Assembly (NCBI GenBank): GCA_016584305.1
Contig: JACEEZ010018862.1
Coordinates: 164,289 to 228,288 of the forward strand
Origin: Chionoecetes opilio
Taxonomy: Eukaryota > Arthropoda > Malacostraca > Decapoda > Majidae
Length of the DNA stretch: 64,000 nt
Reading direction: 5' to 3'
The position numbers were made by a program, and so were the translations under genes. The notes under the pieces are model-generated. The model was given only the letters and a program-made list of their open reading frames with translations. It did not search any database and was not told the origin of the DNA. Every line of letters starts with the position of its first letter. Position 1 is the first letter of the stretch. Shown piece by piece: positions 21,111 through 34,559 of this stretch.

Positions 21111-21800
21111 CCTCATCATGCTTAATGGCGATGTCTTTTTCAATACTGAGCAAGAGCTCCCTGAGTGGTTTTTTCACACACAACATGACATTTCTCCCCC
21201 GTTCTCATTTCACTGAACTTCTTCGACACACCATCGGTGATTGTACACGCTACTTGCAAATCTAGGTCTCGCTTCTGTAATACACTTGAAGCAGTGGCGG
21301 TCTCCATAAACACAGGCGTTGCTATCTCCAGGCAGAGCAAGAATTCAAAGTTTAGGCTACGCAACAGCATTGCTGCATCTCCACTTGCAGGGTCTGGTGG
21401 GCTACTTTCGCATATTGCATATTTCTGACAGAAATTGCACCACTGCTTTGAACACCTTCAAAGTTCTCAAGGCAGATTCGCGGCAGGACCATCTAACATC
21501 AAAAAGTTTCTATAGCTCTTGAGGATGAGATCCAAGGTAGATGATGAGTTGGGTTTTCACAAATAAAGCATGTCGCTAACTTGACATTGATATAAATCTG
21601 TATAGCTTCTCCACCACATTGAAAAATGATACAAAATAGCGACTTGACTTCGAACTTTCCAAAAGAACAAGATTCAAGCAGTGAGCATGGCAGTGGACAT
21701 ACAAGGCTTTCTCATTGCGCATCATTATTTTTGATTGCAGCTCTCTACATATACCACTCATCCATGTCAAATTGAGAGTGGTCAGCACTCTACTTATTAT
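21110..21800 (-). pseudogene. hAT relic, ZMYM1/DUF4371-like
   Basis: Minus-strand frames contain SGICRELQSKI, YVHCHAHCLNLVLLESSKSSRYFVSFFNVVEKLYRFIS (21576-21788) and, after frame breaks, LRSLNFEFLLCLEIATPVFMET..LQKRDLDLQVACTITDGV (about 21140-21370). This order is that of ZMYM1-like, DUF4371-bearing hAT transposases. Both the N-terminus and the C-terminal dimerisation region are missing here. A C-terminal piece of a similar protein lies at 53450-54140. Confidence 0.75.
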
Positions 21801-22251
21801 ACAGCACCAAGGTTTTCTGACTTTTCATTTATATACAAACACTTGATTCAATTTCTTTGCCAGTCATTTTTACACTCGCTGATGTCAAGATAATTTATAC
21901 AAAAGCATTGAATTCTTAGCATTTGTTAGTTACTTTTTAGCAAACATGGATTTGCCCACAATGATACAACCACATTATTTTGTATCCAGCGATGTCTCTA
22001 CCTATGTTATTTATACCTTATTATTACTAGGAAATAGACGTCCACACTAAAGATGTGGAACGTGTCCAAGCGCGCACAGGCTAAAGTCAACTTTTTAAAT
22101 ACCCTCACCTTAAAATATTTCTATTACAACCTGACCTAACCCAACCTAACCTTCACCATCCCCTTCTTTGATTTTCTTTACTTTTTACAAAGAAAAGAAA
22201 AGTGCTAAATTGTTCTTGAAAAAAATTCAAAAAAAAAAATCAAAAATAAAA
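21801..22251. other. Unassigned AT-rich sequence with a telomere-like word cluster
   Basis: No gene recognised. CCTGACCTAACCCAACCTAACC lies at about 22129-22150, followed by an A-rich stretch before the GGT tract. Confidence 0.45.
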
Positions 22252-23110
22252 TGGTGTGGTGATGGCGGTGGTGGTGATGGTGGTTGTTGTGGTGATGGTG
22301 GTGGTTGTGGTGGTTGTGGTGATGGTGGTGGTGGTGGTGGTGGTGGTGGTGGTGGTGGTGTGATGGTAGTGATGGTGGTGGTGGTGGTGGTGGTGGTCGT
22401 GGTGTGGTTGTGGGGGTGGTAGTGGTGTTAGTGGTAATGGTGGTAATGGTGATGGTGGTGGTGGTGGTGGTGGTGGTGTGGTGGTGGTGGTGTGGTAGTG
22501 GTGGTGGTAGAGGTGGTGGTGGTGGTGGTGGTGTGGTGGTGTGGTGATGGTGGTGGTGTTGTGTGGTGGTGGTGTTGTGTGGTGGTGATGTGGTGGTGGT
22601 GGTGGTGGTGGCGGTGGTGGTGGTGTGGTAGTGGTGATGGTGGTGGTGTGGTGGTGGTGGTGGTGTGGTGGTGGTAGAGGTGGTGGTGGTGGTGTGGTGT
22701 GGTGGTGGTGGTGTGGTGGTGGTGGTGGTGTGGTGGTGGTGGTGTGTGTGGTAGTAGTGGTGGTGGTGGTGGTGTGGTGGTGGTAGAGGTGGTGGTGGTG
22801 GTGTAGTGTGGTGGTGGTGGTGGTTGTGGTGGTGGTAGAGGTGGTGGTGGTGGTGGTGTGGTGGTGGTGGTGTATGTGGTGTCGTGGTGGTGTGGTGGTG
22901 GTGGTGGTGGTAGTAGAGGTGGTGGTGGTGGTGGTGGTGTGGTGTGGTGGTGGTGTGTGGTGGTAGAGGTGGTGGTGGTGGTGGTGTGGTGGTGGTGGTG
23001 TATGTGGTGTCGTGGTGGTGGTGGTGGTGGTGGTGGTGATAGAGGTGGTGGTGGTGGTGTGGTGGTGGTGGTGGTGGTGGTGGTGGTATCGTTGTTGTTG
23101 TTGTTGGGGG
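22252..23110 (+). repeat. GGT/GTGGT-rich satellite-like tract
   Basis: About 860 bp composed almost only of GGT triplets with frequent GTGT, GAT and AGAG variations; GGTGGTAGAGGT and TATGTGGTGTCGTGG variants recur. The long His/Thr/Pro frame on the other strand is translated repeat, not a protein gene. The regular GG doublets could support two-tier G-quadruplexes. Confidence 0.95.
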
Positions 23111-23224
23111 TTTGATGTGGTGGTATCGGTGAGCGGCGACGCTCAGAGCCTCAGACACTGTTGTTGTGAGGGCTACGAACACATTTATTTATATTCTATA
23201 TATACTTATGTATATATACTTTCG

Positions 23225-23300
23225 CCACTGCACTAATGTCTCCAGGCACAATATATTACGAATTTTAGCATAAATAGTAAAAGCTCGCTTCGCTCGCTTG
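23225..23300 (+). repeat. Fragment of element C (TA-flanked MITE), left end
   Basis: CGCCACTGCACTAATGTCTCCAGGC followed by ATATATTACGAATTTTAGCAT matches the left part of element C at 55990-56030 with several changes. The outermost terminus is missing. An AGCTCGCTTCGCTCGCTT word follows. Confidence 0.6.
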
Positions 23301-25225
23301 GACAATGAGTTAAGAGACGAAATATAACTTTATGCGCCAAATTTCTTCCTTTGCGCCTGTATACCCGCTCCCTACAAAAGTAGTCACAAGAAGAAGAAGA
23401 AGAATTCCTGGAAACATTTTACAAGCCTATATGACACCTGATTTCGGTTGAAATAGGGTGTCTAAATTACTTATTTACTTATTACTATGTAACTTTTATC
23501 AAAATTACACACCCTGATAAAATCACACAAATTGTATCAGACGATGTATTTACCTATATTTACTTAGAATTCTACAAACCATTGCATTTTTATACTGACA
23601 CAGTACTATTATACTTATACATCATTTGTTATACTTTGCACATTAGGCACATCCTACTGAAACTTAGAGCATTGCTACACTCCGACGAACTTCCGTGTTT
23701 ACTTGCCATATTCAGGGTTTCTCAATTATCCATATCATTACTACAGCTACTTATTACTAACTAACGCCTACATTACGCCATCAATACTTGACGTTTTGAT
23801 TTTACTTATGAATTTTTATACATTGTGGATTTTCCCACGCTAGTGCTGATAGTTTTTTTTTTATTGGCCATGTGATTGTCTTTGATGTTGAACATCATGC
23901 TAACCCTTGTGTCCTCATCTGCATTTGTAACAATAACTACATGATAACCGGAATTCAGGCGACCCAACATTCCATCTCTGATCCCGCCAAATTCTTCTTA
24001 AAATTGTATACATGTGTATCTCTGACTTTACACATTTTTAGCTATAAGGAATTATGCTTTGGAGGTTAGAGTATATAATGTATGCATGTTTATTTTGGTG
24101 TATATTTTCACTTCACTCTTTTCGTTACCTAGCAAATTCTTACTTACTAATTTGAGGATAAATTACGTATCGTCTCGAGCAATGTCAGTCACTAGACAAC
24201 GTCTGCCATTTATAAATATTCGTATCACTATTATCATTGATTACAACAATTATTACACACACTTGTAATACTTTTAGCTAGTAATATTCCGTACTCCCAT
24301 ACGAGTCGTGTGAACCTGTAATAACTTAGCATTATTGGTAGTGCCAGCAAATTAGATCCATAACGATTGTATGTACGTCAGCCTTTTCATAAACGAGGCA
24401 GACACAAGAAGATACAACATAATAGTTGATAACATTGTGTTGCCAGACAGCCAGCAGTGATTGCCACTTAACCCAGTGATCACAGAGGAAAGCATGACAC
24501 ACCCACTTGTCACCCAGGAATGTGGGAAAACACCTTTTCAACAATGACTTCACCTGTAAACAGCTGAGCGCGGGTCACGAGTTGAATATGAAAGACAGAG
24601 ATACTTGAGGCATTGGCTGGCACGGATAGCCGCTCCAAAGGCTCCTCAACTCACTGGCTGGTCTATATTATTGGCTGTATTAACACTAAGTCACTAAAAT
24701 GGTTTGTAAAATAAACAGTACATAACTGCACTACTTTTTAACTAAGACCACGTCAAGTCTCTACTACTACTACTACTAACAGTAAGACTAGGGCACTCCT
24801 CTTCCAGCAGCAAGTCGCCTAGTGCCCTTTCTCTCTCCTGTTGTTCCACTAGCCTGGTTTCATCTTCCTTGTGCTTCCTCATTATCTTCCGTAAAACAAC
24901 TGACTGCCATTCTTATCTTCATTGCTTTGATCTAGAGATTACTTTCTTTTCGGTCACTTATCTGCATAGCCGATTTTTCTCCTACTTTGTTCCTTTGGGC
25001 ATTAACCATAGAGGCTCCAAGAAAGGATCTTTGCATTCCAGCTTGCAGGTACAGAAGATAAGTACAGAAGGTATCTTATAGAAGAAGGAAGAAGGTACAG
25101 GAGGCCTTAACTTCGCACTCACTAGGATGCGTACAGCTCGACCCGCTATTTCGACAAAGGTATGGTGTTGCGAACTTGCGACACATTGTTACGTCCATTA
25201 TCTTGTCCAGTTCTTGGAGAGCTTA
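23301..25225. other. Unassigned, mostly AT-rich sequence
   Basis: No gene or known repeat is recognised across about 1.9 kb. Short ORFs have no family signature. A CTACTACTACTACTAC microsatellite lies at about 24763-24777. Confidence 0.5.
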
Positions 25226-25543
25226 TTATCGAACTACCTGTCTGGAGCTGTTCCAGGTGACATCATTAACCTTTTCCCAAAGTTTTTCTGACTTTTTAAT
25301 CAGGCTGTTCTTGTTGATGCACTGAGCAAGTATTAGTGGCGGTAATTCTCGGGCGATCTGACTTTTCGAGAGCTCGCTCTTGCAAATTTCTTCTATTACA
25401 GCCTTTTCTTGTAACAAAATTTCTTTCCTGATGAAGTCTTTATTGGTTGGCACATCGAAGGTCAAAAACTCCTTGTCTATGCCGTCAAGATCTGACAATT
25501 TACTGGATAAACTATGTCTAGTTTTTGGCTTTTTTGAAACTAT
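25226..25543 (-). CDS. Unidentified open frame, possible exon
   Basis: A minus-strand frame of about 105 codons from stop to stop, without an ATG near its start, rich in Lys/Glu and containing QEKAVIEEICKSELSKSQI and KKSEKLWEKVNDV. It ends in a stop at 25226. Composition looks protein-like rather than repeat-like. A CAG/GTATGT word just upstream (about 25551-25560) fits a splice donor better than an acceptor. I do not recognise the family. It could be a last exon or a transposon remnant. Confidence 0.3.
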   Translation of the reverse strand: MVSKKPKTRHSLSSKLSDLDGIDKEFLTFDVPTNKDFIRKEILLQEKAVIEEICKSELSKSQIARELPPLILAQCINKNSLIKKSEKLWEKVNDVTWNSSRQVVR

Positions 25544-25646
25544 TCATATCGACATACCTGAAACAAAAGCAAATATGTATTACCAGTATTTTCAACATGA
25601 TGATATTAATAAATAACCACATTAATGATATAATACTAATACTTGG

Positions 25647-26050
25647 GGGAGGCGGTGGCCAAGTGGTTAGCGTCTTGGAGTGGTGAGCTCCATTTCGCGA
25701 GTTCGAATCCTGCCGGAGGCAACTCTTTCGACCATCTTTAACGCGGTGGATAAGAGCCTGGTAGTTGTAAGCACAATGTCCCGAGTTCAAGTCCCGCCAG
25801 GAGCAACTGTTTATTCTACCGTCGAGGGGCCGAAGATGAGACATGCTGCATAAACCTCACCTTTCGACTGCGACCACAAGAGCGGCGGAGGGCACCAGGT
25901 GGCATCATGAGCCAAGGTCAAACCAGCACAGAAAACCAACACACGTGTCACTATTAGTATTAGAATCCAGCCTGTGCCACCACGGGCGAGGGCCAACCAT
26001 CACAACCCTCCTGAATGTGCTAGGCCAACCACATGAGCCCTCAAGTTCAA
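25647..26050 (+). mobile_element. SINE with two tandem tRNA-like heads
   Basis: First head: GGGGAGGCGGTGGCCAAGTGG (A box region) with GTTCGAATCC B box at about 25699. Second tRNA-like unit: GGTGGATAAGAGCCTGG with GTTCAAGTCC B box at about 25785. The body contains CACGGGCGAGGGCCAACCA and AACCCTC, shared with the SINE at 11546. No clear poly(A) or target duplication is seen. The first head is close to that of the 11546 SINE, so the families are related. Confidence 0.75.
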
Positions 26051-26219
26051 CCCGTAAGTTTTTACGGGTCTTATGATTTTGATTGTTACTTGTCCTAAAA
26101 TGATTTTACTTATCTGATTTTTTTGTTTTAAGATGTGTACGTAATTTTTAGTACCTTTTTATATGAATATATATTTGCATTCCTATGACTTTCTCTTTTG
26201 TTTAAAAAAAAATATTTTT

Positions 26220-26450
26220 GTTTTATTTATTTATCAATTTAATCACATGTCTTTCACCATTTTATTCATATTTTACGGCGCCAATTCAGTCAACCAATAC
26301 GACTGGTATTACTTCTACTACTACTACTACTAAAACTACCACTACTACCTTTACCACCACCACTGTTACTACCTCTACTTCCTCTCCCCTTTCCCTCTGC
26401 CCCTCTCTCCTCCCTTCGCCTACTCCTCACTCTTCTCTAGACCAGAGTGA
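26220..26450. repeat. Imperfect ACT/ACC triplet repeat
   Basis: Runs of ACTACTACTACTAC and ACCACC at about 26310-26370 followed by a CT-rich stretch to 26440. Nothing coding. Confidence 0.7.
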
Positions 26451-26499
26451 GAGGAATGGCAATTTGGTAGCCCGACCCCGCGCACGGGATATGAAAACG

Positions 26500-26880
26500 T
26501 TGATTGGCTGGTAATGAGATGAAGGAGGGATTTGATTGGTGGGTAATGACGTATTGAAAGCGTCTGATTGGCCAGTAATTGATTTTGGTGACGTGTGATT
26601 GGTGGGTAATTGAGTTTAGCCGAGGTGCATTATGGGATGATACTCGGGGTGGGGTGGGGCAGGGAAGGGAAAGGAAGGGAAGGAAGAACAGGGAAGAGAG
26701 GATACTTGACGAGGAGGCAAAATGGGGAAAGGGAATGATGGTAAATGGAAGTGACCTTTCACCTTATGCATATGGTCTCTGTATAAAGAAGGGTTGAGCC
26801 ACTCGTTGGTGCTATGTTAAATGCTACTGGGTGCCATTTTGATGCCAGGGCCTCTCCGTTCACCTAGACCTACGGAGGTT
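26500..26880 (+). promoter_or_regulatory. CCAAT-box cluster upstream of the THAP exon
   Basis: Four GATTGG words (inverted CCAAT boxes) occur at about 26502, 26534, 26565 and 26596, spaced about 31 bp, each followed by (G/C)xxxGTAAT. TGACGT words lie between them. A conserved 55-60 bp block (GATGCCAGGGCCTCTCCGTT...) at 26836-26890 recurs near 40098. The THAP start codon follows at 26921. This fits a compact, NF-Y-type promoter. It is inferred from motifs only. Confidence 0.5.
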
Positions 26881-26920
26881 CTCAGTCTATTTTTTATTTT
26901 TGCTTCTTATAAACAGCGTT

Positions 26921-27072
26921 ATGCCGTGCTGCTGTGCTGTTGGATGTCACAATAGGTCTGAGAAGAGTTTCAAGCTCTACAGATTCCCTGCAAGCCCTAA
27001 AAGAAAAAAATATGGGTAAACAAAATAAATCGTTCCGGATGGACACCTTCTCGTTCATCTATTTTGTGTCAG
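26921..27072 (+). pseudogene. THAP zinc-finger domain, first exon (one frame break)
   Basis: From ATG 26921 the frame starts MPCCCAVGCHNRSEKSFKLY and continues RFPASPKRKK, the N-terminal half of a THAP C2CH finger (Cys pair, then the F-x-FP-like RFP motif). At the A-run 27004-27010 the frame shifts by one. The other frame then reads WVNKINRSGWTPSRSS and a Cys, the expected Trp-centred middle of THAP, ending at CAG before GTATGT (27073), a good splice donor. The final Cys-x2-His pair would be completed by exon 2, which I could not find. The homopolymer break may be a sequencing error or true decay. THAP proteins are DNA-binding factors, or P-element-type transposases. Confidence 0.65.
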
Positions 27073-27107
27073 GTATGTTTCATTGTTGTATTGTCAGATA
27101 CTAGTAC

Positions 27108-27262
27108 ATCAAAAAATAAGGAAGGAACAAGAGGCTGGTATATAGACATACACGTGGTTGTTCCTGTAATACGTATACATCAACTACATCCATTTTTCAC
27201 CCCTTCCATATGTTTTGTCTTTTCTCAAAATAATCCATCGTCTCTGCACTAACTACTTGATA
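27108..27262 (-). repeat. CR1 3'-end fragment
   Basis: AAAATAAGGAAGGAACAAGAGG...CACGTGGTTGTTCCTGTAA and the following TCTGCACTAACTAC match the CR1 3' region at 1125-1280, with divergence. Only the 3' end is present, as expected of 5'-truncated LINE copies. Confidence 0.7.
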
Positions 27263-28458
<1,196 letters not shown>

Positions 28459-29203
28459 AAGAAACACTAGTTTTGTCCTTAACATGCTTTTGTATCTTAT
28501 ATACTACTAGCCGCAAAGCCGCCCTCCGGGCGGACTTTTTGGCTAGCTCCTGCGGAGGGCCATTGGTGGGCCTTCGGCCCACCAAACACAGACTCTCCAG
28601 ATAGCCCCTTCTAGCTTTCCTGAAATCATGGATGTAGAAATGTATGTATTAACGCCAACCCATTCACATCACCCCCAACCCATTCACTCACCCATTACCC
28701 ATCACCCCCCACCCATTCACTCATCCATTATCCATCACCCCCCACCCATTCACTCACCCATTACCCATTCACTCACCCATTACCCATCACCCCCCATCTA
28801 TTCCCTCACCCATCACCCATTCACTCACCCATCACCCCACACCCATTACCCATCACCCCACCCATTCACTCACCCATTACCCATCACCCTACATCAAGGT
28901 TTCCTCAATTCGAGGTATCACTGTTAGCAGTTCACCTCACTTCTCGCCAGGTGGCCATAGTGTCGTCTCAAAAATATGTGGACAGCTTTAAATCTCTCAA
29001 TACAAGAACATTTTTCTCTATACATATAACCAGTGCATTTTTCTCTTTCTTTTTATGTATGTTGGGTAATATATATATAATCTTTTAATTAAATGATCAG
29101 CCGTACAATATCTACCCGCAGTATTTGCTCGTTACCATGACAACCACACCACATGTTTTCCTCTTAAAATTAGGTTGCCAAGTTGTGTCATTATTGTCGA
29201 CAT

Positions 29204-29310
<107 letters not shown>

Positions 29311-29411
29311 AGCTGGTACTGGTACTGTTCAGGAGACTTAAAATCTGAAATGAAATTAAATTAAATGAAATGAAATGATAATTAAACTTAAAATATTTAA
29401 TATGGTACTGA

Positions 29412-29474
<63 letters not shown>
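29412..29474 (+). repeat. (GA)n microsatellite
   Basis: About 31 units with one GG interruption; a GGAAGG-rich purine stretch follows to 29555. Confidence 0.97.
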
Positions 29475-29479
<5 letters not shown>

Positions 29480-29658
29480 TAATATGTGAAAGGTAAGAAG
29501 GAAGGAAGGGAGGAGAGAAGGAGGGAGGAAGGAAGGGAAGGAGGGGGAGATGGAGGTAACACGGCTCTCCTCCTCCTCCTCCTACATACGATTTATTGTA
29601 TAATATATATATATATATATATATAATATATAATAAATACTACTATTACTACTATCAT

Positions 29659-29660
<2 letters not shown>

Positions 29661-29749
<89 letters not shown>
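29661..29749 (+). repeat. (GA)n microsatellite
   Basis: About 44 uninterrupted units, preceded by an AT run and ACT triplets. Confidence 0.98.
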
Positions 29750-29752
<3 letters not shown>

Positions 29753-30502
29753 TTGGTCCAGTTAACACACAAACACAAGTCATCGTACTTCTAATGTTTA
29801 CGGCCAGTCGGCCCAGCCGTGACATGCGGACTCTCGTGCGCCTGGCAGCGGGAAAGGCTGCGGCTTATGATTGCCACTGAAGCCGCAGGCTTTATAATGT
29901 ATGCCATTATTTCAATAGTTCCAGACAATGACATGTGCTTTCCTTTCAAGAGTTGGCTCAATATAGTCCCTAGTTACATCTCATTGGCATGTCTGTAAGA
30001 ACTGACTGTTTTAATATTGTAACAGGCCTCACTATTGGTATTTGTTAAATGTCCTTATAATTTTTATAGTTTTCACACAACGATGAAATTCGTTTATTAA
30101 TATTAGAGTATGCATATTATGATATACATTGGATACTAAAAACTTCATTGAAGTACAGCATCAGCTGATAAACAAAACAATAAAAATGCCTAACTGATTA
30201 CTTTAAAGGACCTTGTCCTCATTTCTGAGAGACGACACAATGGCCACCTGGCGAGAAATGAGGTGAACTGCTAACACAGTGATACCTCGAATTCTCGCAA
30301 CCCACTTTTTTTCACAATTCTCACTAATAGGCTGCTAAAAAAAAAAAAAAAAAAAATTATCGGATCATCTCATAAGTGAGCTTAAACCCTTCCCCTGGTC
30401 GAGCTGGTTCCAAAACTGTGCCATATGATGGGATTGGGGCACTGGGGGCGGAACCTAGCGCGGACATACACACAGACACACTTTCGCTTATATTATTATA
30501 GA

Positions 30503-33030
30503 TTTTTAGCGTGTGTTGGCATTATAGGTACATATGTTTACCCCTATATGTTTACTTCCTGCATGTACTTTTTATACTAATATCTCCTTATTAATGATTA
30601 ATATATTTAAAAGGTAGATGATTTATGACTGATATGTTAAAGACGTGACACGCCCTTGCCACGTCATCACAGCCACCAGAGGACAGCACCTTACGGACAC
30701 GGCCACACCAAAGACTGTATACTAAAGAAAGACGGGAAATATTCCTATCCAGCATAACAAATAAGTGTAGCCAGAAAGATGCCAGATAGCACCCGATTCT
30801 TGTGTTTAGAGCACCATCTATTGAGTGGACGAAAAACTACCTCAGTGGTTCCAGATATTGCTAGCCTTTTATTTTCTAATATTTCAGGGATAATATTAGA
30901 TATATTAAGTGAAATTGGTGTCATATATGTATTATGCACACAGTACAACGTAATGTAGTGTCGTGGTCAGGGAAGCGGTATTAGCGGTAATATTTCGGTG
31001 GAGGAGCAGGAGCATACACGTCTTGTCACCACCACGGTAGCTTAAAGAGTGGACGAGTCGACGACTGGACGTCCGAGTTGATTCAAAGATGTAAAATTGT
31101 AAACAACCACGCGAGATGATGATTGCAAAGGAGGTACTGACTACTGATTTTGCAACCGCACCACCTAAAGTGTTTAATTACGGAATTTATTTAATTTCTG
31201 CCCACAATATAGTTCCTTGGTGTCTATTTTGACATATCTGAAAAAGATCCACTGATTTTGTTGTTCCTAATTGTTTTACGTAAATTAAGAAATTCCAAAT
31301 GACTGTTTTGGTTTCCTTTACATGGTGTTGTAACATCAACGACTTCATCCGTATATGTTGATTTCCAGGCAATGTAGTAAAACATGTTCCTTAATCTACA
31401 TATCTGCATTGTACAATTCACACTTCGTGTCTTTAGAAGTCATAGCTCAATTGACGCTAACGCCCTCATCTAGTGGACGAAAGAACTAAAGAGTAACCAG
31501 TTAGCCTTTACTACACCTTATTTTGAAGCTTTCCAGTCTTTCTTTAGTATACCGTCTTTGGCCACACCCTGACGCCCGGGCGGGCACCCCCTGGCCACGC
31601 CCTGCCTCGCCTTGTGGGGAACTAGACGCCAAGACATCAGAGAGGTATAGACGGTTGTTGTGTGTGGTTGTGCGTTTGAGAACATTCTATGTGGTGGATA
31701 CATTTTGTGCACTGTTATTACCAGAGATTCAATTAAGACGTTGTTTTAAGCCACGTCATAATCTGAGAACTAATTGACTTGTGATTGTAAATTAATATAT
31801 ATTTACTAAAAAAACAACCTTGTGTTTCCTTAAGCCCCCCGCTTGGCTGTGTTCAAGTCTTCCACTCTTACCAAACGTAAGTATATGTTACCTCATACGT
31901 AGTGACACGTATGGGGCTAACAATAAACATATTTGATGGCTTACGGTGGAATTAAAATAATCCAGTGATTCATTTAAACCAAGGTTGTGGAGTGCACTGA
32001 ACATTTTGATAAAAGACGATAAATTGTGGAACGAAACACCTGAACGTAGTTGTGAGAAAAAACGAGAAGCGAGTGGGTAGTGAGAGCCGCATAGAAGGAA
32101 AAAACAGTCTCGGTGTTTACATTAAGGATACAAACATTGACCATAAACCGCAACCATACCCTGCCTTCTTACCCTCACTCCTCACTCTCTATTCCACATC
32201 CACTATCCACATATAATCCACACGTTCCACCGCACATAATTAAAAGACTGATCTATAGCAAGTAAAGATATATAGATAAATATATAGAAGCTTCCTGTTT
32301 CCTGCGGATAGAAGGTGCTCCAAACCCGTTCGCGAAACTACAAGGTGATCCTGTCCACAAGTTAATTAAAAGAAGCAAGAACTGACTACAGCTCCAAGGT
32401 GGAACACTGTGGAAGGAAGGACGTAGGCTTGGTCGACTCCTCGACGCCCCAGGCCCACGCTCGACGCCTTCTCCACTTGATGACTCACGGTCGTTAAGGA
32501 CTCAGCGCCACACCCTACCTTGCTGGCCTGACCTCCTAGACGCCCCACCCCCCCATCCCTGGATGCAGGCTTCGCTTCTAGGAAGGTTATATTTGCTCCA
32601 ACGCTGACATACTTAGGTGAGATTTCCATGCATTTGAGCTGACACTTCATTGAAATTTAATTAATTACATCACTTGTTGCACATAAAATTGCTAGTGATT
32701 AATTCATTTCACATTTTATTGATTAATAATTATCCATGTGAAAAGAAAAATATTTCATGAGACAGTTCTAAATGACTTAATATTATCTCATCAACACTAA
32801 TATTACTAATACCTCATTTTTAGTATTTTTTAGTATGCTAAAGTATCTATATATATCTTCTCTGTGAAATATACGTTTCTTCTTTGTGATGGCCTATACA
32901 TTAAATAAAAACATAAGGCTTTAGACGCACCTCAAAAAACGTATATATATACTTACATTAAATACTTACGGTAATAATAATAATTATAATTGTAATATTA
33001 TTATTTCAATTTTATTACGCAATTTTCTAC
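30503..33030. other. Unassigned sequence upstream of the gag frame
   Basis: No gene recognised over 2.5 kb. The part from about 31540 to 33040 precedes the gag frame and could hold its 5' LTR and leader (TTACCTCATACGTAGTGACACG and TGGGGCTAACA near 31890-31922 look leader-like), but no second LTR is available for comparison. 32400-32560 is GC-richer than its surroundings. Confidence 0.4.
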
Positions 33031-33049
33031 TAATTTTTCCCTATAGCTT

Positions 33050-34465
33050 ATGGCTCGGAGATCTAGTCTTGACCTTTTAAGTGAGGAATTTGCTAAACTT
33101 TGTGGTGAAAATAAACCCACATTTACTGACGATAACACTGAGACACAGAAAGGTGTTGAATCTGATGTTGAAGAAAGTAGTGATAGCACTCGTGTTCTGC
33201 GTAACGGTTCGCAACACTTCAGGCTTCCACCTGCTTCTCTTAACCCTTCCTTACTTCAGCCCTCACTAACAAGCATGTCTACTCCCGCCGGAGCAGGTAT
33301 TAGTAGTTCAATCCCTCGAATCCTCAACCTTCTGCACAGGCAGCTGGAGCGATTAAGTTATTACCTACCAGCGCGTCTGTTAGGCCTTTTTCGGGAATTG
33401 ATGTAGATTACACAGCCCGTGTGTATATTGCCATGTGTGAGAGGATATAATGGCTAATTCATGTATTACTGATGAGAGTGACAATTTAATTTGTTCGCTC
33501 ACGTCTACAGCCAAACTCACGAGCTGCATGCAAGCTCATGCAAGCTAGTGCTTTTACTGAACCCCAAGCGAGCAAAGATTACCAAACCTTTCGTTCAAAT
33601 TTTCTAGAATTCTTTGGGAGTAACGCCAAACATAGTTTAGTGAAAGGAGTGAATTTAGCTGTTGAGACTTTGCTAAGCGGTGCACCACTGATTTGTTAGA
33701 TGCACAGGTGGAAGAAAACCGAATTTCTGTAGATTTCATCCAGCATTTACAGGAGAATGGCTGGACCCAGGGAGATAACATTTCACTTAGTAACAATCGC
33801 AAATTCCTTGAATTTTTTTCATACATAATGTTGCTAAGAGGTACCTTCCGAAAAAAACTCTGCCTCTTAATTATAGTCCCCAAGAAGTATTGCATGATTT
33901 TGTATTGAAATTAAAAACCAAGATAGAAGAGACAGATGGTGGAATACGAACAACTGTGTCATCTGTAGCCACTACTCAGCCTGATGTAGCTGGTAGGGAT
34001 ATAGATGTATCTTATACAGCAATTGCGGCCATCCCTAGTTCTCATCAAAGACCTATCTTGACATGCCATTATTGTCAACGAGATGGACACACTCCAAATC
34101 GGTGTTATATTAAAATTAAAGAATGTCGTCGCCAAAGGAAACTTGAAGCCGCTTCAGGACCATTACCTGTTTCAAGTTACTCAGACGGAAACAAAACCTT
34201 TACTGGTACACATGGTCGCGGACGAGTACCGACAACTGCTAACCGTAATCCCGCAAGACTGGGAAATACTGGTTCTGGAAACACTGCTGTTCCCCGCGGT
34301 GAGTCACAAATTTTTTCCTTCTGTGTTATCCATGAGTGTTACGGACACCCGACGGAGAACTGCCATTCCGTTTCAAATTTAAGGACTCGACTACGACAGA
34401 GTCGCGGTAACACAGTCGGGGGAAACCGCGCGCCCCCCGACATGGCCACTGACATATCCAAATAA
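33050..34465 (+). pseudogene. LTR-retrotransposon gag-like gene, frameshifted
   Basis: An ATG at 33050 (just after a pyrimidine-rich CCCTATAG) opens a frame with an acidic N-terminus. Similarity shifts frame at about 33300, hits stops near 33450 and 33690, and ends in the open frame 33890-34465. That last part holds a CCHC zinc knuckle CHYCQRDGHTPNRC (C-x2-C-x4-H-x4-C) and a second Cys/His cluster CVIHECYGHPTENCH, with Arg/Gly-rich sequence between. Mid-region words such as EFFGSNAKHSLVKGVNL look capsid-like. No protease, RT or integrase follows: a Jockey-like LINE end begins at about 34560. The lineage is not determined. Confidence 0.65.
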
Positions 34466-34559
34466 CACATATATCATAAGTAGAGGAGTAGACCTTACAC
34501 TTGCTTCAAGATGGATGAAATCGTAAAAACCCCCCGAGACGGCATTTTGTTTAACTGTC

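Noticed and set aside
22205..23182. 325-residue minus-strand frame rich in His, Thr and Pro
   Set aside because: It is the translation of the GGT/ACC simple repeat; no start context, domain or splice signal.
31540..34465. Complete LTR retrotransposon around the gag frame
   Set aside because: No pol region follows and no pair of LTRs can be matched in the window.
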